Assembly: GCF_900108245.1 (NCBI RefSeq)
Contig: NZ_FNUY01000017.1
Span: 1 to 64,000 of the forward strand
Length of the DNA: 64,000 nucleotides
Reading direction: 5' to 3'
Origin: Allobosea lathyri
GTDB lineage: Bacteria > Pseudomonadota > Alphaproteobacteria > Rhizobiales > Beijerinckiaceae
Shown here piece after piece: positions 34,272-42,995 of this stretch; the stretch's first letter is position 1; each line of letters starts with the position of its first letter. The position numbers and the translations under genes were made by a program. The notes below the pieces were generated by a model. The model ran no database searches, had not been told where the DNA came from, and saw nothing but the letters and a program-made list of their open reading frames with translations.

Positions 34272-35174
34272 ATGACGAGACGGTTGCCCTCCCTGAATGC
34301 GCTGCGTTGTTTCGAGGTCGTCGCCGCACAGCTCAGCATCAAGAAGGCGGCGCTGATCCTGAACGTCAGCGAAAGCGCGGTCAGCCGGCAAGTGAAGATT
34401 CTCGAGGATCAGCTCGGCGCCCAGCTCTTCCTGCGCACCCATAACGGACTGGAGATCACGGATGCCGGCCGGCGCCTGGCACTCAGCGTCAAGGAGGCGT
34501 TCGACCACATCGCCAATGCCGTCAATCCGTTTCGAAACGACCGCGACGCGGTGACGATCAAGGTTCTGCCGACCTTCGCGCTGCGCTGGTTGCTGCCACG
34601 GCTGCGCGGGTTCAAGGAGCGGCATCCGCTGATCAAGGTGAACGTCCATACCCGTCTCAACGACATGACGCTGAACGACACCGACGCCGATCTCGGCATT
34701 CGCTACGGCATCGGCAATTGGCCGCTGGACTGCGCCAGCGAGCTCTATCCCGAATGGATCCTGCCGGTCTGCGCGCCGGGTTATCTCGACGGAATGCTCG
34801 CAGGCGAGACCGATCTCTCACATGCGACGCTACTCCACCCCTTGCCGGACCGGCAGGACTGGCTCACCTGGGCCGAAAAATCGGGAACGCGGCTCGACAC
34901 CAGCGGCGGGCTGGATTTCGACGCGCTCGACATGGCCTTGAGTGCGGCGGAAGCCGGACTTGGCGTCGCGGTGACCGATGTCGTGCTGGCCCATGAAGCG
35001 ATCCAGGCCGGCCGGCTGGCCGTGGCCGTTCCCAAGGCGGTGCCGACCGGCTCGTCCTATTACCTCGTGCGCCCGCCGGAGATGCGCCGGCGTCGCGAGG
35101 TCGCGCTTGTCGAGGAGTGGATCCGAAGCGAGATCGAGGACGCGCGCGCGCTTGTGCGCCGGTATGCGACCTGA
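34272..35174 (+). CDS. LysR-family transcriptional regulator, GcvA-like
   Basis: A 300-residue regulator with an N-terminal winged helix (LPSLNALRCFEVVAAQLSIK, then SESAVSRQVKILEDQLGAQL) and a co-inducer-binding domain (about residues 90-295). The start follows GGGAG. The upstream 60 bp contain an imperfect repeat of GCGGGCAGGACAA units. It is the last gene of the plus-strand arm and most likely controls this locus, possibly through the inverted repeat at 29274-29366, although LysR proteins usually bind next to a divergent gene and this one is not divergent. Confidence 0.88.
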   Translation: MTRRLPSLNALRCFEVVAAQLSIKKAALILNVSESAVSRQVKILEDQLGAQLFLRTHNGLEITDAGRRLALSVKEAFDHIANAVNPFRNDRDAVTIKVLPTFALRWLLPRLRGFKERHPLIKVNVHTRLNDMTLNDTDADLGIRYGIGNWPLDCASELYPEWILPVCAPGYLDGMLAGETDLSHATLLHPLPDRQDWLTWAEKSGTRLDTSGGLDFDALDMALSAAEAGLGVAVTDVVLAHEAIQAGRLAVAVPKAVPTGSSYYLVRPPEMRRRREVALVEEWIRSEIEDARALVRRYAT

Positions 35175-35339
35175 CAGCGGCTGCCTCTGATTTTTAGAGG
35201 CAGGGTTTCAAAAATCGTGATCGACCGAGGCGTGCTGACGGGCTCTATCCAGTGCGTTTTGCATGGGCACGTCAATGCTCTGCTCCTTCCAAGAGGGGGT
35301 GGATGTATTCTTGCGAGACTCAAAGGCGCACTTTATAGT

Positions 35340-35363
35340 AATTACAAGATTAGAGTTGTAATT
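35340..35363. promoter_or_regulatory. Palindromic site upstream of the TonB receptor gene
   Basis: AATTACAA-N8-TTGTAATT, perfect 8-bp arms in an AT-rich 316-bp intergenic region, 128 bp before the receptor start. It could be an operator for a metal-dependent regulator; it does not clearly match Fur, Irr or RirA consensus. A separate small hairpin (AGCCGAG-N5-CTCGGCT, 35448-35466) lies just before the ribosome-binding site. Confidence 0.4.
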
Positions 35364-35490
35364 TTGCGACATCAAGTTCTGTGTATGTGCGCGATCTCCA
35401 TTTTATATTTGCGATCATGATCTGCCCCTGACAGTAAAGCCCCGTTGAGCCGAGCTTGTCTCGGCTGGGTATTTATTGACGGAGACGAGC

Positions 35491-37677
35491 ATGACGACTC
35501 AGCGCACCTTTCCCGCCCGGACTGAAGCGCGCGCGGAGCCTGGTCTCGGGCTGCGCAGGTTGGCGCTGACCGGTGCCGCGATCGCCCTGGGCTCGGCAGT
35601 TGCTCAGGCGCAGCAGGTACCTCCCGCGGTCCAACTCGACGAACTCGTCGTCGAGGGGCCGGCCGCGACGGCCGTTCCCCCCGCCTTTGCGGGCGGGCAG
35701 GTGGCGACAGGCGCGCGCCTTGGCCTGCTGGGGAATGCCGATACGCTGAAGTCGCCCTTCAACGTCACGAGCTACACGGACGAATTCATCCGTAATCAGC
35801 AGGCGCCGACGCTGTCCGACGCGCTGATCCTCGATCCCTCCGTGCGCAGCTCTCATCCCTCCGGCGGCATCGTCGAATCGTTCAACATCCGGGGATTTCC
35901 AGTCGGAGAGGGCAATAGCGGCGAGATCGCCTTCGACGGCGTTTTCGGCGTGGCGCCGAACTACAAGGTCTTCACCGATTACGCCGAGCGAATCGAGGTG
36001 CTCAAGGGCCCGTCAGCGGCACTGACCGGCATCGCGCCCAATGGCGGGATCGGCGGCGTCATCAACATCGTGCCAAAGCGCGCGGAGGCCGATCTGACGC
36101 GCGTGGGAACGGAATTTGCCTCGAAAGCCTATGGAGGCGCCACCTTCGACGTCGCTCGCAGATACGGCGCCGGCCGTGAATTCGGTGCGCGCGTCAACGG
36201 CAGTCTGCGCGGCGGTGATACCGCCATCGACGGCCAGCACAACGTCACAGGCATCGGCTCGCTGGCGCTGGATTATCAGGGGGAGCGTTTCAGGAGCTGG
36301 GTCTATGCCCTGACGCAGCGCGACAGCTGGGATGCGCCTTCTCGCCCCTACAGGATGAGCGCCGGCATTCCGGTTCCGAAGGCACCCAATGGTGCCCGCA
36401 ACATGATCCAGCCCTGGGAAACCTCGCAGGTCGACGACACGTCGGCGCTGATCAAGAACGAATATGATCTCACCGACAATGTGACGCTGTTTGCCAATGC
36501 CGGCGGCTCACGGTCGCGGGTCAACCGCTTCTTCGCCAATTCGCCGCTGCCGACGATTCTCAATCTGCGAGGCGATACCACGCAGGCGCCGCAATATTTC
36601 GACCTGACGATTGATCGACGGACCTATGACGCTGGTTTCCGCGCCCGATTCGACACGGGATTCATCAAGCACGCACTGACCTTCCAGACATCCTATTATC
36701 ATGAGGATACCGACCGGGCCCTGACCGTCGGACGCGCTTTCGCGTCGAACATTTACGCTCCCGCCGTGACTGCCCCGCAATTCGCGACGCGCGCTCCCCG
36801 CATCAGGCTCTCGGACAGCGACCTGACCAGCATCGCATTGGCCGACACGCTGTCCGTGCTGGACGAGCGCGTGGCGCTGACGCTCGGCCTGCGCCGGCAA
36901 TCCGTCGAATCGACCAATTATTCGACGATAAACGGGGCAGTGACCTCGTCCTATGACGAGAGCGCCACGACTCCTCTGGTCGGTCTCGTCCTGCGGCCAC
37001 ATGAGAATGTGTCGCTTTACGCCAATTACGTCGAAGGACTGAGTCGCGGCGACATCGCCCCGAACACGGCCAGCAATGCCGGCGAGACCTTCGCGCCCTA
37101 CCGGACGAAGCAGTATGAGGCCGGCGTGAAGGTGCAGTATGGCAGCTTCGGAGCGACGCTCGCAGGCTTCCAGATCACCAAGCCGAGCGGGGAACTCAAC
37201 GGCAATCTGTTCGTCATCGGTGGCGAGCAGCGCGTTCGCGGGCTCGAATTCAACGTCTATGGCGAGGTCGCGTCCGGGCTGCGGCTCCTGGGTGGGCTCG
37301 CCTTGCTCGACGGCACGCTGACCAAAACGGCGGTCGCGCTCAATCGCGGCAATGACCCGATCGGCGTGCCGTCCACTCAGTTCAACCTGGGCGCCGAATG
37401 GGATGTGCCTTGGCTCAAGGGCCTCACTCTGACAGGGGCCCTGATCTATACCGGCAAGCAATACATCGATGCCGCCAACACCCAATCGCTTCCGGACTGG
37501 GCACGGGTCGATGTCGGCGCGCGCTACGCCACAGAGATCGCCGGCCGCAAGACGACCTTCCGGGCCTCCGTTCAGAACGTCACGGCGGAAAAATACTGGT
37601 CGAGCGTGGCGTCCTTCGGCACCTTCTATCTCGGCGCGCCGCGGACCTACCGCCTTTCCATGTCGGTCGACCTGTGA
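35491..37677 (+). CDS. TonB-dependent siderophore receptor
   Basis: A 728-residue outer-membrane receptor. The signal peptide is about residues 20-42 (LRRLALTGAAIALGSAVAQA), followed by a TonB-box-like region (VQLDELVVEG), a plug domain (SFNIRGFPVGE, IEVLKGPSAALTG, GGVINIVPKRA) and a 22-strand barrel ending in TYRLSMSVDL. It takes up a ferric siderophore or another metal chelate using energy from TonB. GGAG precedes the ATG at 35491. The next gene is a periplasmic binding protein whose start overlaps its stop, so the two are coupled. No TonB, permease or ATPase genes are nearby. Confidence 0.92.
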   Translation: MTTQRTFPARTEARAEPGLGLRRLALTGAAIALGSAVAQAQQVPPAVQLDELVVEGPAATAVPPAFAGGQVATGARLGLLGNADTLKSPFNVTSYTDEFIRNQQAPTLSDALILDPSVRSSHPSGGIVESFNIRGFPVGEGNSGEIAFDGVFGVAPNYKVFTDYAERIEVLKGPSAALTGIAPNGGIGGVINIVPKRAEADLTRVGTEFASKAYGGATFDVARRYGAGREFGARVNGSLRGGDTAIDGQHNVTGIGSLALDYQGERFRSWVYALTQRDSWDAPSRPYRMSAGIPVPKAPNGARNMIQPWETSQVDDTSALIKNEYDLTDNVTLFANAGGSRSRVNRFFANSPLPTILNLRGDTTQAPQYFDLTIDRRTYDAGFRARFDTGFIKHALTFQTSYYHEDTDRALTVGRAFASNIYAPAVTAPQFATRAPRIRLSDSDLTSIALADTLSVLDERVALTLGLRRQSVESTNYSTINGAVTSSYDESATTPLVGLVLRPHENVSLYANYVEGLSRGDIAPNTASNAGETFAPYRTKQYEAGVKVQYGSFGATLAGFQITKPSGELNGNLFVIGGEQRVRGLEFNVYGEVASGLRLLGGLALLDGTLTKTAVALNRGNDPIGVPSTQFNLGAEWDVPWLKGLTLTGALIYTGKQYIDAANTQSLPDWARVDVGARYATEIAGRKTTFRASVQNVTAEKYWSSVASFGTFYLGAPRTYRLSMSVDL

Positions 37678-38855
37678 AGCCTGGCTTCCGTCCGGCGCGG
37701 ATGGGCCTGATCGCGGGTTTCGTCGCGGCGCTGCTGGCAATGCTCGGCGGCATCGCGCCCGGCCGGGCCGAGCAGGTGACGCTGACCGACATCACGGGCC
37801 GCAAAGTCAGTCTCTCCCTGCCCGTCCAGCGCGTCCTGCTCGCGGAAGGCAGACAGATTCATACGGTGGCGGCGCTCGATCGCGAGGCGCCGTTCGGGCG
37901 GGTTGTCGGCTGGGGCGCCGATCTGGAGAAGGCCGATCCGGAGAGCTATGCCGCCTATGTGGCTGCTTATCCGCAGGCGGCGGCGCTGCCGAAATTCGGG
38001 AGCGTGGCTGGGGGAGGGTTCGACGTTGAAAGCGCCATCGTCCTGAATCCGGACGTCGTCCTGCTCAACTACGAGGCGCAACGGGCGAGCGACGAAACCC
38101 GGCTCATCGAGAAGCTCGCCTCGGTCGGCATAGCGGTTGTCTATATCGATTTCCGCCATGCCCCCTTCGAGAACATCGAGCCCTCCCTGCGCCTGCTCGG
38201 CAAGCTGTTTGGACGCGAAGCGGTCGCCGAGCGGCTGATCGCATTCCGCGCAGCACAGTCGGCGCGGATAACCGACAGGCTGGCGCAGGAATCCAAGCTC
38301 AAACGCCCGTTGGTGATGGTCGACCGTATTCCCGGCTATTCGGAAGGTTGCTGCCTGAGCTTCGGGCCGGAGAATTTCGGGCGCATGGTCGAGATCGCCG
38401 GCGGGCGAAATCTCGGCTCGGCGCTGTTGTCCGGAACCTTCGGCAGCATCAATCCGGAGGCGATCATTGCGCGTGATCCTGACGTGCTGATCGTGACCGG
38501 GGGCAGCTTCGGCGCGCTTGCGCCCGGCGGTGGCTGGGTCGGGCTTGGGCCGGGGGCCGATCTGGCGGAGGCACGGCGCAAGCTCGCCATGCTGGCACAA
38601 CGCCCGGCCTTCCTGCATTCGTCAGCGGTAGCGAACCGCCGGGTTCACGCGATCTGGCATCAGTTCTACAACAGCCCGTATCAGTTCGTGGCGCTTCAGC
38701 GCATCGCAACCTGGCTGCACCCGCAGCTCTTTTCCGATCTCGATCCGGAAGCGACGCTGCGGGAGTTGCATGAGCGCTTCCTGCCGATTCCCTACAGGCC
38801 GGGCTATTGGACCGACCTCGACGCCGGCAAAAGCGGTGCGATGGGTACGCCCTGA
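37674..38855 (+). CDS. Periplasmic iron-siderophore/cobalamin-type ABC binding protein
   Basis: A 393-residue class III (helical-backbone) binding protein: TLTDITGRKVSLSLPVQRVL, SAIVLNPDVVLLNYEAQ, IARDPDVLIVTGG, and AIWHQFYNSPYQFVALQRIA, as in FecB/BtuF-like proteins. I used the GTG at 37674, which overlaps the receptor stop (GTGA); the ATG at 37701 is an alternative and would start just before the hydrophobic signal (MGLIAGFVAALLAMLGGIAP). A pair of Cys (SEGCCLSFG) near the middle is unusual. The matching permease and ATPase are not in the window. Confidence 0.85.
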   Translation: MKPGFRPARMGLIAGFVAALLAMLGGIAPGRAEQVTLTDITGRKVSLSLPVQRVLLAEGRQIHTVAALDREAPFGRVVGWGADLEKADPESYAAYVAAYPQAAALPKFGSVAGGGFDVESAIVLNPDVVLLNYEAQRASDETRLIEKLASVGIAVVYIDFRHAPFENIEPSLRLLGKLFGREAVAERLIAFRAAQSARITDRLAQESKLKRPLVMVDRIPGYSEGCCLSFGPENFGRMVEIAGGRNLGSALLSGTFGSINPEAIIARDPDVLIVTGGSFGALAPGGGWVGLGPGADLAEARRKLAMLAQRPAFLHSSAVANRRVHAIWHQFYNSPYQFVALQRIATWLHPQLFSDLDPEATLRELHERFLPIPYRPGYWTDLDAGKSGAMGTP

Positions 38856-38965
38856 TTGGCGAAGCTATCGGCGGCCGGAGAAGAGGCGGCCGATGAGTCC
38901 TCAAAGGCGAGCCGAAATTGAATACAACGAGGCTGGATACTTGCTTTCCCGTTGTCACTCTGCCG

Positions 38966-39076
38966 TCATCCCGGACAAGCCGCGTTAGCGGCGCCGATCC
39001 GGGATCCATTCCGGAACGCTTTTCTGAGAGGTTCAGGAATGGATCCCGGGTCTACGCTGCGCTCCGCCCGGGACGA
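38966..39076. repeat. Interspersed palindromic intergenic repeat, copy 1
   Basis: Outer arms GTCATCCCGG and CCGGGACGAC, inner arms GGGATCCATTCC and GGAATGGATCCC. This layout is typical of short dispersed repeats in Hyphomicrobiales genomes. A related copy lies at 42885-42972. It occupies most of the 310-bp gap between the binding-protein gene and the phosphodiesterase gene, whose two 3' ends converge here, and may act as a transcription barrier. Confidence 0.75.
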
Positions 39077-39165
39077 CGCCGCCTTTCGCTGATGCCCGAC
39101 GCAGGTCCTGATCCGCGCCAAAGCTCCGCTTGACGATATAGGGATCGCATTCACCGATCAGGCGA

Positions 39166-39990
39166 TCACTTTCTGCCGGGATAATCATCGGGCAGGATGA
39201 ACGGGAAGGGACCCGGGGATCGATCGACCTGCGACGTGTGCGTGACCAATCCTTCGCGCTCGATCCACGCATGCAGCAGGAAGGCCGGCGGCTCGAGAAC
39301 GAAGTTGGACGGCGCCTCGTCGCGCAGATCCAGATCGACCTGATGGGCGACAGATGGCGCGACCTGACACAGCGTTTCTGCGAAGCGATGCTGGATCGCG
39401 CGATGATGGTGCCCGCACAGGATGCGCTCCACCTGCGGGTGAGCCGCGATGATGGCGCCGAGTCGGTCGACGCCGCCGAGCAGGCGGACGCGATCCATAT
39501 GCCCGATGCCGCAGCGAAACGGCGGATGGTGCAGCATCACCAGGGTCGGCACGTCCGGTGCGGATGCCAGCGCCTTCGCCAGAAACCCGAGCGTTGCATC
39601 GGACAGGGCGCCGAAGCTCTCGCCGGGCACGAGGCTGTCGAGGCCGATCAGCCTGAGAGGGCGAGTTTCGACCACGAAGTTCAGTTCGCCGGCTTCGGGC
39701 ATATAGCCCGCCGCGCTGAAAGCCGCCCGCATGGCTTCGCGGCGATCATGGTTGCCGGGAACGCAATAGACCGGCATCGGCAGCCTCGCGAACAGACCGG
39801 TGGCGATGGCGTATTCTTCCTCCAATCCGCAATCGGTCACGTCACCCGTCACCAGGACGAGGTCCGGCGCCGGGCGCAGGCGCAGAAGCGCGTTGATCGC
39901 GTGCTCGGCGAAGACGTTGGTTTCGGAGACGCCATAGGCGAGCTGGCCATGAGGACGGATGTGCAAATCGGATATCTGAGCAACGAGCAT
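39166..39990 (-). CDS. Metallophosphodiesterase, CpdA/GpdQ-like
   Basis: A 274-residue class III cyclic-nucleotide or glycerophosphodiester phosphodiesterase with a binuclear metal site. Motifs: AQISDLHIRP (D8, H10), LVTGDVTDCG, CVPGNHDRRE, MLHHPPF, and ILCGHHHRA, all metal ligands present. No signal peptide, so cytoplasmic. It is the last gene of a LacI-ABC operon, 10 bp after the ATPase gene. That context favours a glycerophosphodiester or similar imported phosphodiester as substrate. A cAMP phosphodiesterase role (CpdA) is possible because the window also encodes cAMP-type proteins, but those are 13 kb away. Confidence 0.85.
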   Translation of the reverse strand: MLVAQISDLHIRPHGQLAYGVSETNVFAEHAINALLRLRPAPDLVLVTGDVTDCGLEEEYAIATGLFARLPMPVYCVPGNHDRREAMRAAFSAAGYMPEAGELNFVVETRPLRLIGLDSLVPGESFGALSDATLGFLAKALASAPDVPTLVMLHHPPFRCGIGHMDRVRLLGGVDRLGAIIAAHPQVERILCGHHHRAIQHRFAETLCQVAPSVAHQVDLDLRDEAPSNFVLEPPAFLLHAWIEREGLVTHTSQVDRSPGPFPFILPDDYPGRK

Positions 39991-40000
39991 GGAGAGGCGA

Positions 40001-41068
40001 TCAGGTTTCGGGTTGGAATTCGAGCATCGCCTCGGGCGCGATGTCCAGGCGAAGGGGGGCGCCGGCGCTGAACGACAGGTCGGAAGGCACGTCGATCTGC
40101 AGCTCCTTGCCGGGCGTTATCGCGACGGTGAGCCGCTGCGTCGCGCCGAAGAAGGTCGAGCTGCGCAGTTGCCCCCGAATGGGCGCTTCGGAATCCGATG
40201 AAAGGCGGATGGCTTCGGGCCGGAACCAGAGGGTCGTGTCGCGATCGACGCCCCCGATGGCCAGACGCGTCGCCAGATCGCCGTCACCGACGGCCAGCAC
40301 ACCAGAGGTCACCTTGCCGTCGAGCCGGTTCATCGTGCCGACGAATTCCGCGACGAAGGCATTTGCAGGACGGCGATAGATCATCCGCGGCGTGTCGATC
40401 TGGGCGATCGCGCCGCGCTGCATGACCGCGATGCGATCGCCGATCGCCATGGCCTCGGCCTGATCATGGGTGACATAGATGGCGGTGATGCCGAAATCAC
40501 GCAGCAACTCGCCGATCTCGACCCGGAGCCGTTCGCGCAGCACGGCGTCGAGCGCGGCGAGCGGCTCGTCGAGGAGCAGGACGCGCGGCTTGATCGCCAG
40601 CGCTCGTGCCAGCGCCACCCGCTGACGCTGGCCGCCGGACACCTTGTCGATGCGACGGTCGGCGAGATCCTCCAGACCGACCATCGTCAGCAGGCGTTGC
40701 GTCTGCGCGTCGCGCTCGGCGCGGGCGACCTTGCGCACCTTCAGGCCATAGGCGACGTTTTCCGCCACGGTCATGTTCGGGAACAGAGCGTAGGACTGGA
40801 AGACCATGCCGATATTGCGGCGCTCGATCGCAACACCCGAGACATCCTCGCCATCGAAATGGATCATGCCGGGACCGTCCGGCTGTTCGAGCCCCGCGAT
40901 CAGGCGCAGCAGCGTGGTCTTGCCGCAGCCGGATGGTCCGAGCAGAACGAGAATCTCACCGGCTGGAATCTGGAGTGTCGTCGATTGCAGGGCGATGTTG
41001 CCGTTGAAGGTCTTGGTCAGCGCATGCGTGCTAACGGACGACCCGCGCTTCTCGTCCTTGGGTTTCAT
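40001..41068 (-). CDS. ABC transporter ATP-binding protein, PotA/FbpC type
   Basis: A 355-residue ATPase with Walker A at 44-51 (GPSGCGKT), signature VSGGQ at 143-147, Walker B LLLDEP at 164-169, and a C-terminal TOBE regulatory domain (about 280-355). This architecture serves importers of polyamines, iron or phosphonates. Its ATG overlaps the stop of the second permease by four bases. It drives the two permeases and binding protein of the same operon. Confidence 0.93.
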   Translation of the reverse strand: MKPKDEKRGSSVSTHALTKTFNGNIALQSTTLQIPAGEILVLLGPSGCGKTTLLRLIAGLEQPDGPGMIHFDGEDVSGVAIERRNIGMVFQSYALFPNMTVAENVAYGLKVRKVARAERDAQTQRLLTMVGLEDLADRRIDKVSGGQRQRVALARALAIKPRVLLLDEPLAALDAVLRERLRVEIGELLRDFGITAIYVTHDQAEAMAIGDRIAVMQRGAIAQIDTPRMIYRRPANAFVAEFVGTMNRLDGKVTSGVLAVGDGDLATRLAIGGVDRDTTLWFRPEAIRLSSDSEAPIRGQLRSSTFFGATQRLTVAITPGKELQIDVPSDLSFSAGAPLRLDIAPEAMLEFQPET

Positions 41069-41859
41069 GGCTTGGGCCTTTTCTCCGTGAAATCGGCAGC
41101 CATTTGCATGCCGATCAAGAGCGGAACGATCATGATGAAGAAGGTCAGCGTATAGGCGGAGGCGATCTCGAGGCGCATCGACGCATAGGCGTCGGCAAGA
41201 CCGACCGGCAGGGTCTTGGTCAGCGGTGTGTGCATCATCCAGGTGAGGTTGAATTCGCCGATCGAGAGCGTCACCACGGTCAAGGCGCCGGCCATGACGC
41301 CAGGGCGCACATTCGGCAGGATCACGTCGAAAAAGCGCCGCCAGGACGAGGCCCCGAGGCTGGCGGCTCCTTCATCGAGCGTCTTCCAATCGATGGTGCC
41401 GAGGACAGCCATGACGGCCCGCACCATGAAGGGCAGGGTGAAGAGCACGTGGCCGACAACGATGAACAGGCTTGACCCCCTGAAGGCGCCAAAGCCGCCA
41501 TAGGTGATGATCAGGGCCAGCGCGAGTGCGAGCCCCGGAATCGCGACCGGCAGCGTGATGAGTTCTTCCACCAGGACGGCAAGACGCCCTCCTTGCCGCA
41601 CGAGGGCATAGGCGCCGGGGACGCCAATCAACAGTGTCAAGGCGAGCGTTGCCAGAGCGACCAGAATGGACCTCAGGATGGTGTCGGAATAGAGCGCCCA
41701 GACCTGGATGACCCAGTTGAGCGTCAATCCGCTCGACAGGCCTTTCGCGTAATTGACGCTCAGGCCCGCCACGATCGACATAATGGCGGGCGTAACGAGG
41801 AAAGCGACGATGAGGGCTGTCAGGCAGCCCCCGACAAGGGTGGTCCAGCGGATGGTCAT
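41065..41859 (-). CDS. ABC transporter permease (PotC/ThiP-half type)
   Basis: A 264-residue permease with six helices, starting MTIRWTTLVGGCLTALIVAF. The EAA loop reads LDEGAASLGASSWRRFFDVI. The frame is open far upstream over the neighbouring permease in another frame; I placed the start at 41859 because the first helix begins there and the two genes then sit 5 bp apart. Partner of the next gene. Confidence 0.9.
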   Translation of the reverse strand: MTIRWTTLVGGCLTALIVAFLVTPAIMSIVAGLSVNYAKGLSSGLTLNWVIQVWALYSDTILRSILVALATLALTLLIGVPGAYALVRQGGRLAVLVEELITLPVAIPGLALALALIITYGGFGAFRGSSLFIVVGHVLFTLPFMVRAVMAVLGTIDWKTLDEGAASLGASSWRRFFDVILPNVRPGVMAGALTVVTLSIGEFNLTWMMHTPLTKTLPVGLADAYASMRLEIASAYTLTFFIMIVPLLIGMQMAADFTEKRPKP

Positions 41860-41864
41860 CGTCT

Positions 41865-42677
41865 TCAGCCTGCCGCCGGGACCTGGCTCGAACCGGACCG
41901 CGCGAGCGCAAGCGCCGCCCAGGTGACCAGACCGAGCACGATCGAGAGGGCCGCCGCCATGCTGGCATTGGTTGCCAGCGTGAACTCGGTATAGATCACC
42001 ATCGGAAACACATCGATGCTGGTTGCCAGCGTGAAGGCCGTGCCAAACGCGCCCATCGCCGTGGCGAAGCTCAGCGCTCCCGCCGAGAACAGGGCCGGGT
42101 AGAGAGCCGGCAGCACGACATCGCGCTGGATCATGAACGGTCCCGCTCCCAGCGAGCGGGCGGCCTCGACGAGCGACGGATCGAGTTTCTCGGCGGCAGC
42201 CATGAGGGTGAGGATCACGCGCGGGATCGAAAAATAGAGATAGCCGATGAACAGCCCGACGATCGAATAGGCGAACACGACATTGGTGCCGATCGTCGCC
42301 TTGGTCAGCGTCCCGACAAGTCCGAGCCGGCCGCCGAGCAGGATGATCATGAAGCCCACCACGACGCCGGGAAAAGCCAGTGGGAAGGTCAGCAGCGCGA
42401 CGACGAGGCTGCGGCCGGGGAAGCGGCGTCCGGCCAGGGTCTGCGCCGCGATCGTCGAGGTTATCAAAGTGGCCAGCGTCGTCGCGAGCGCCAGCAGCAT
42501 CGTGACGAAAAGGCTCGTGCGATAGCGTTCCTCGGTCAGAATGCTGACGAACGCCATGAGCCCTTGTTCGCCGGATCCTGCCGTCACGGATAATTGTCCG
42601 AGGGGCAGGATGAGAAAGGCGAGCACGAAGACTGCCAGAGGTAGCAGCAGCACGATATTGAAGCGATGATTGGGCAT
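41865..42677 (-). CDS. ABC transporter permease (PotB type)
   Basis: A 270-residue permease with six helices, starting MPNHRFNIVLLLPLAVFVLA. The EAA loop reads LVEAARSLGAGPFMIQRDVV. Together with the following permease it resembles the PotB/PotC and PhnU/PhnV pairs. It is separated from the binding-protein gene by 318 bp that contain an interspersed repeat. Confidence 0.9.
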   Translation of the reverse strand: MPNHRFNIVLLLPLAVFVLAFLILPLGQLSVTAGSGEQGLMAFVSILTEERYRTSLFVTMLLALATTLATLITSTIAAQTLAGRRFPGRSLVVALLTFPLAFPGVVVGFMIILLGGRLGLVGTLTKATIGTNVVFAYSIVGLFIGYLYFSIPRVILTLMAAAEKLDPSLVEAARSLGAGPFMIQRDVVLPALYPALFSAGALSFATAMGAFGTAFTLATSIDVFPMVIYTEFTLATNASMAAALSIVLGLVTWAALALARSGSSQVPAAG

Positions 42678-42884
42678 CGAAGGATTCCGGAATTGGCAAG
42701 GCAGCGGCCGATGCGGTCGCTGGCTGACCCCTGACGATGTCGGACAGATGTCGTCAGGGGGTGATCATCGCGTCATAAGCCCGAGCCGTCTCGACACCAG
42801 GCTGGTCGCCGGAACAGGAGCGAGGCTGGTTCTTCGGGAGCTAGCGCATGCTGCGTTCGGAGAAGCGCGGGGCATCTCGGCCGG

Positions 42885-42972
42885 AGCGAAGCGTCGAGCC
42901 GGGATCCATGCCCGAACATCGATCGCAAGCGCTCCGGAATGGGGCCCGGGTCAAGCCCGGGATAACCCGGTG
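42885..42972. repeat. Interspersed palindromic intergenic repeat, copy 2, inside an operon
   Basis: Carries CCGGGATCCATGCCCGAA and GGAATGGGGCCCGGG with further arms GGGCCCGGGTCAAGCCCGGG, matching the copy at 38966-39076 in inverted form. It lies between the binding-protein gene and the first permease gene of one operon. A hairpin in this position can stabilise the upstream mRNA and lower expression of the downstream membrane genes. Confidence 0.75.
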
Positions 42973-42995
42973 TTTCCGAGAAGAACCGGCACGCT

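Noticed and set aside
39003..39032. GGAAC followed by GTT near 39013, resembling an EcfG promoter
   Set aside because: Spacing is 13 bp and it lies inside an interspersed repeat, so it does not fit the promoter layout.
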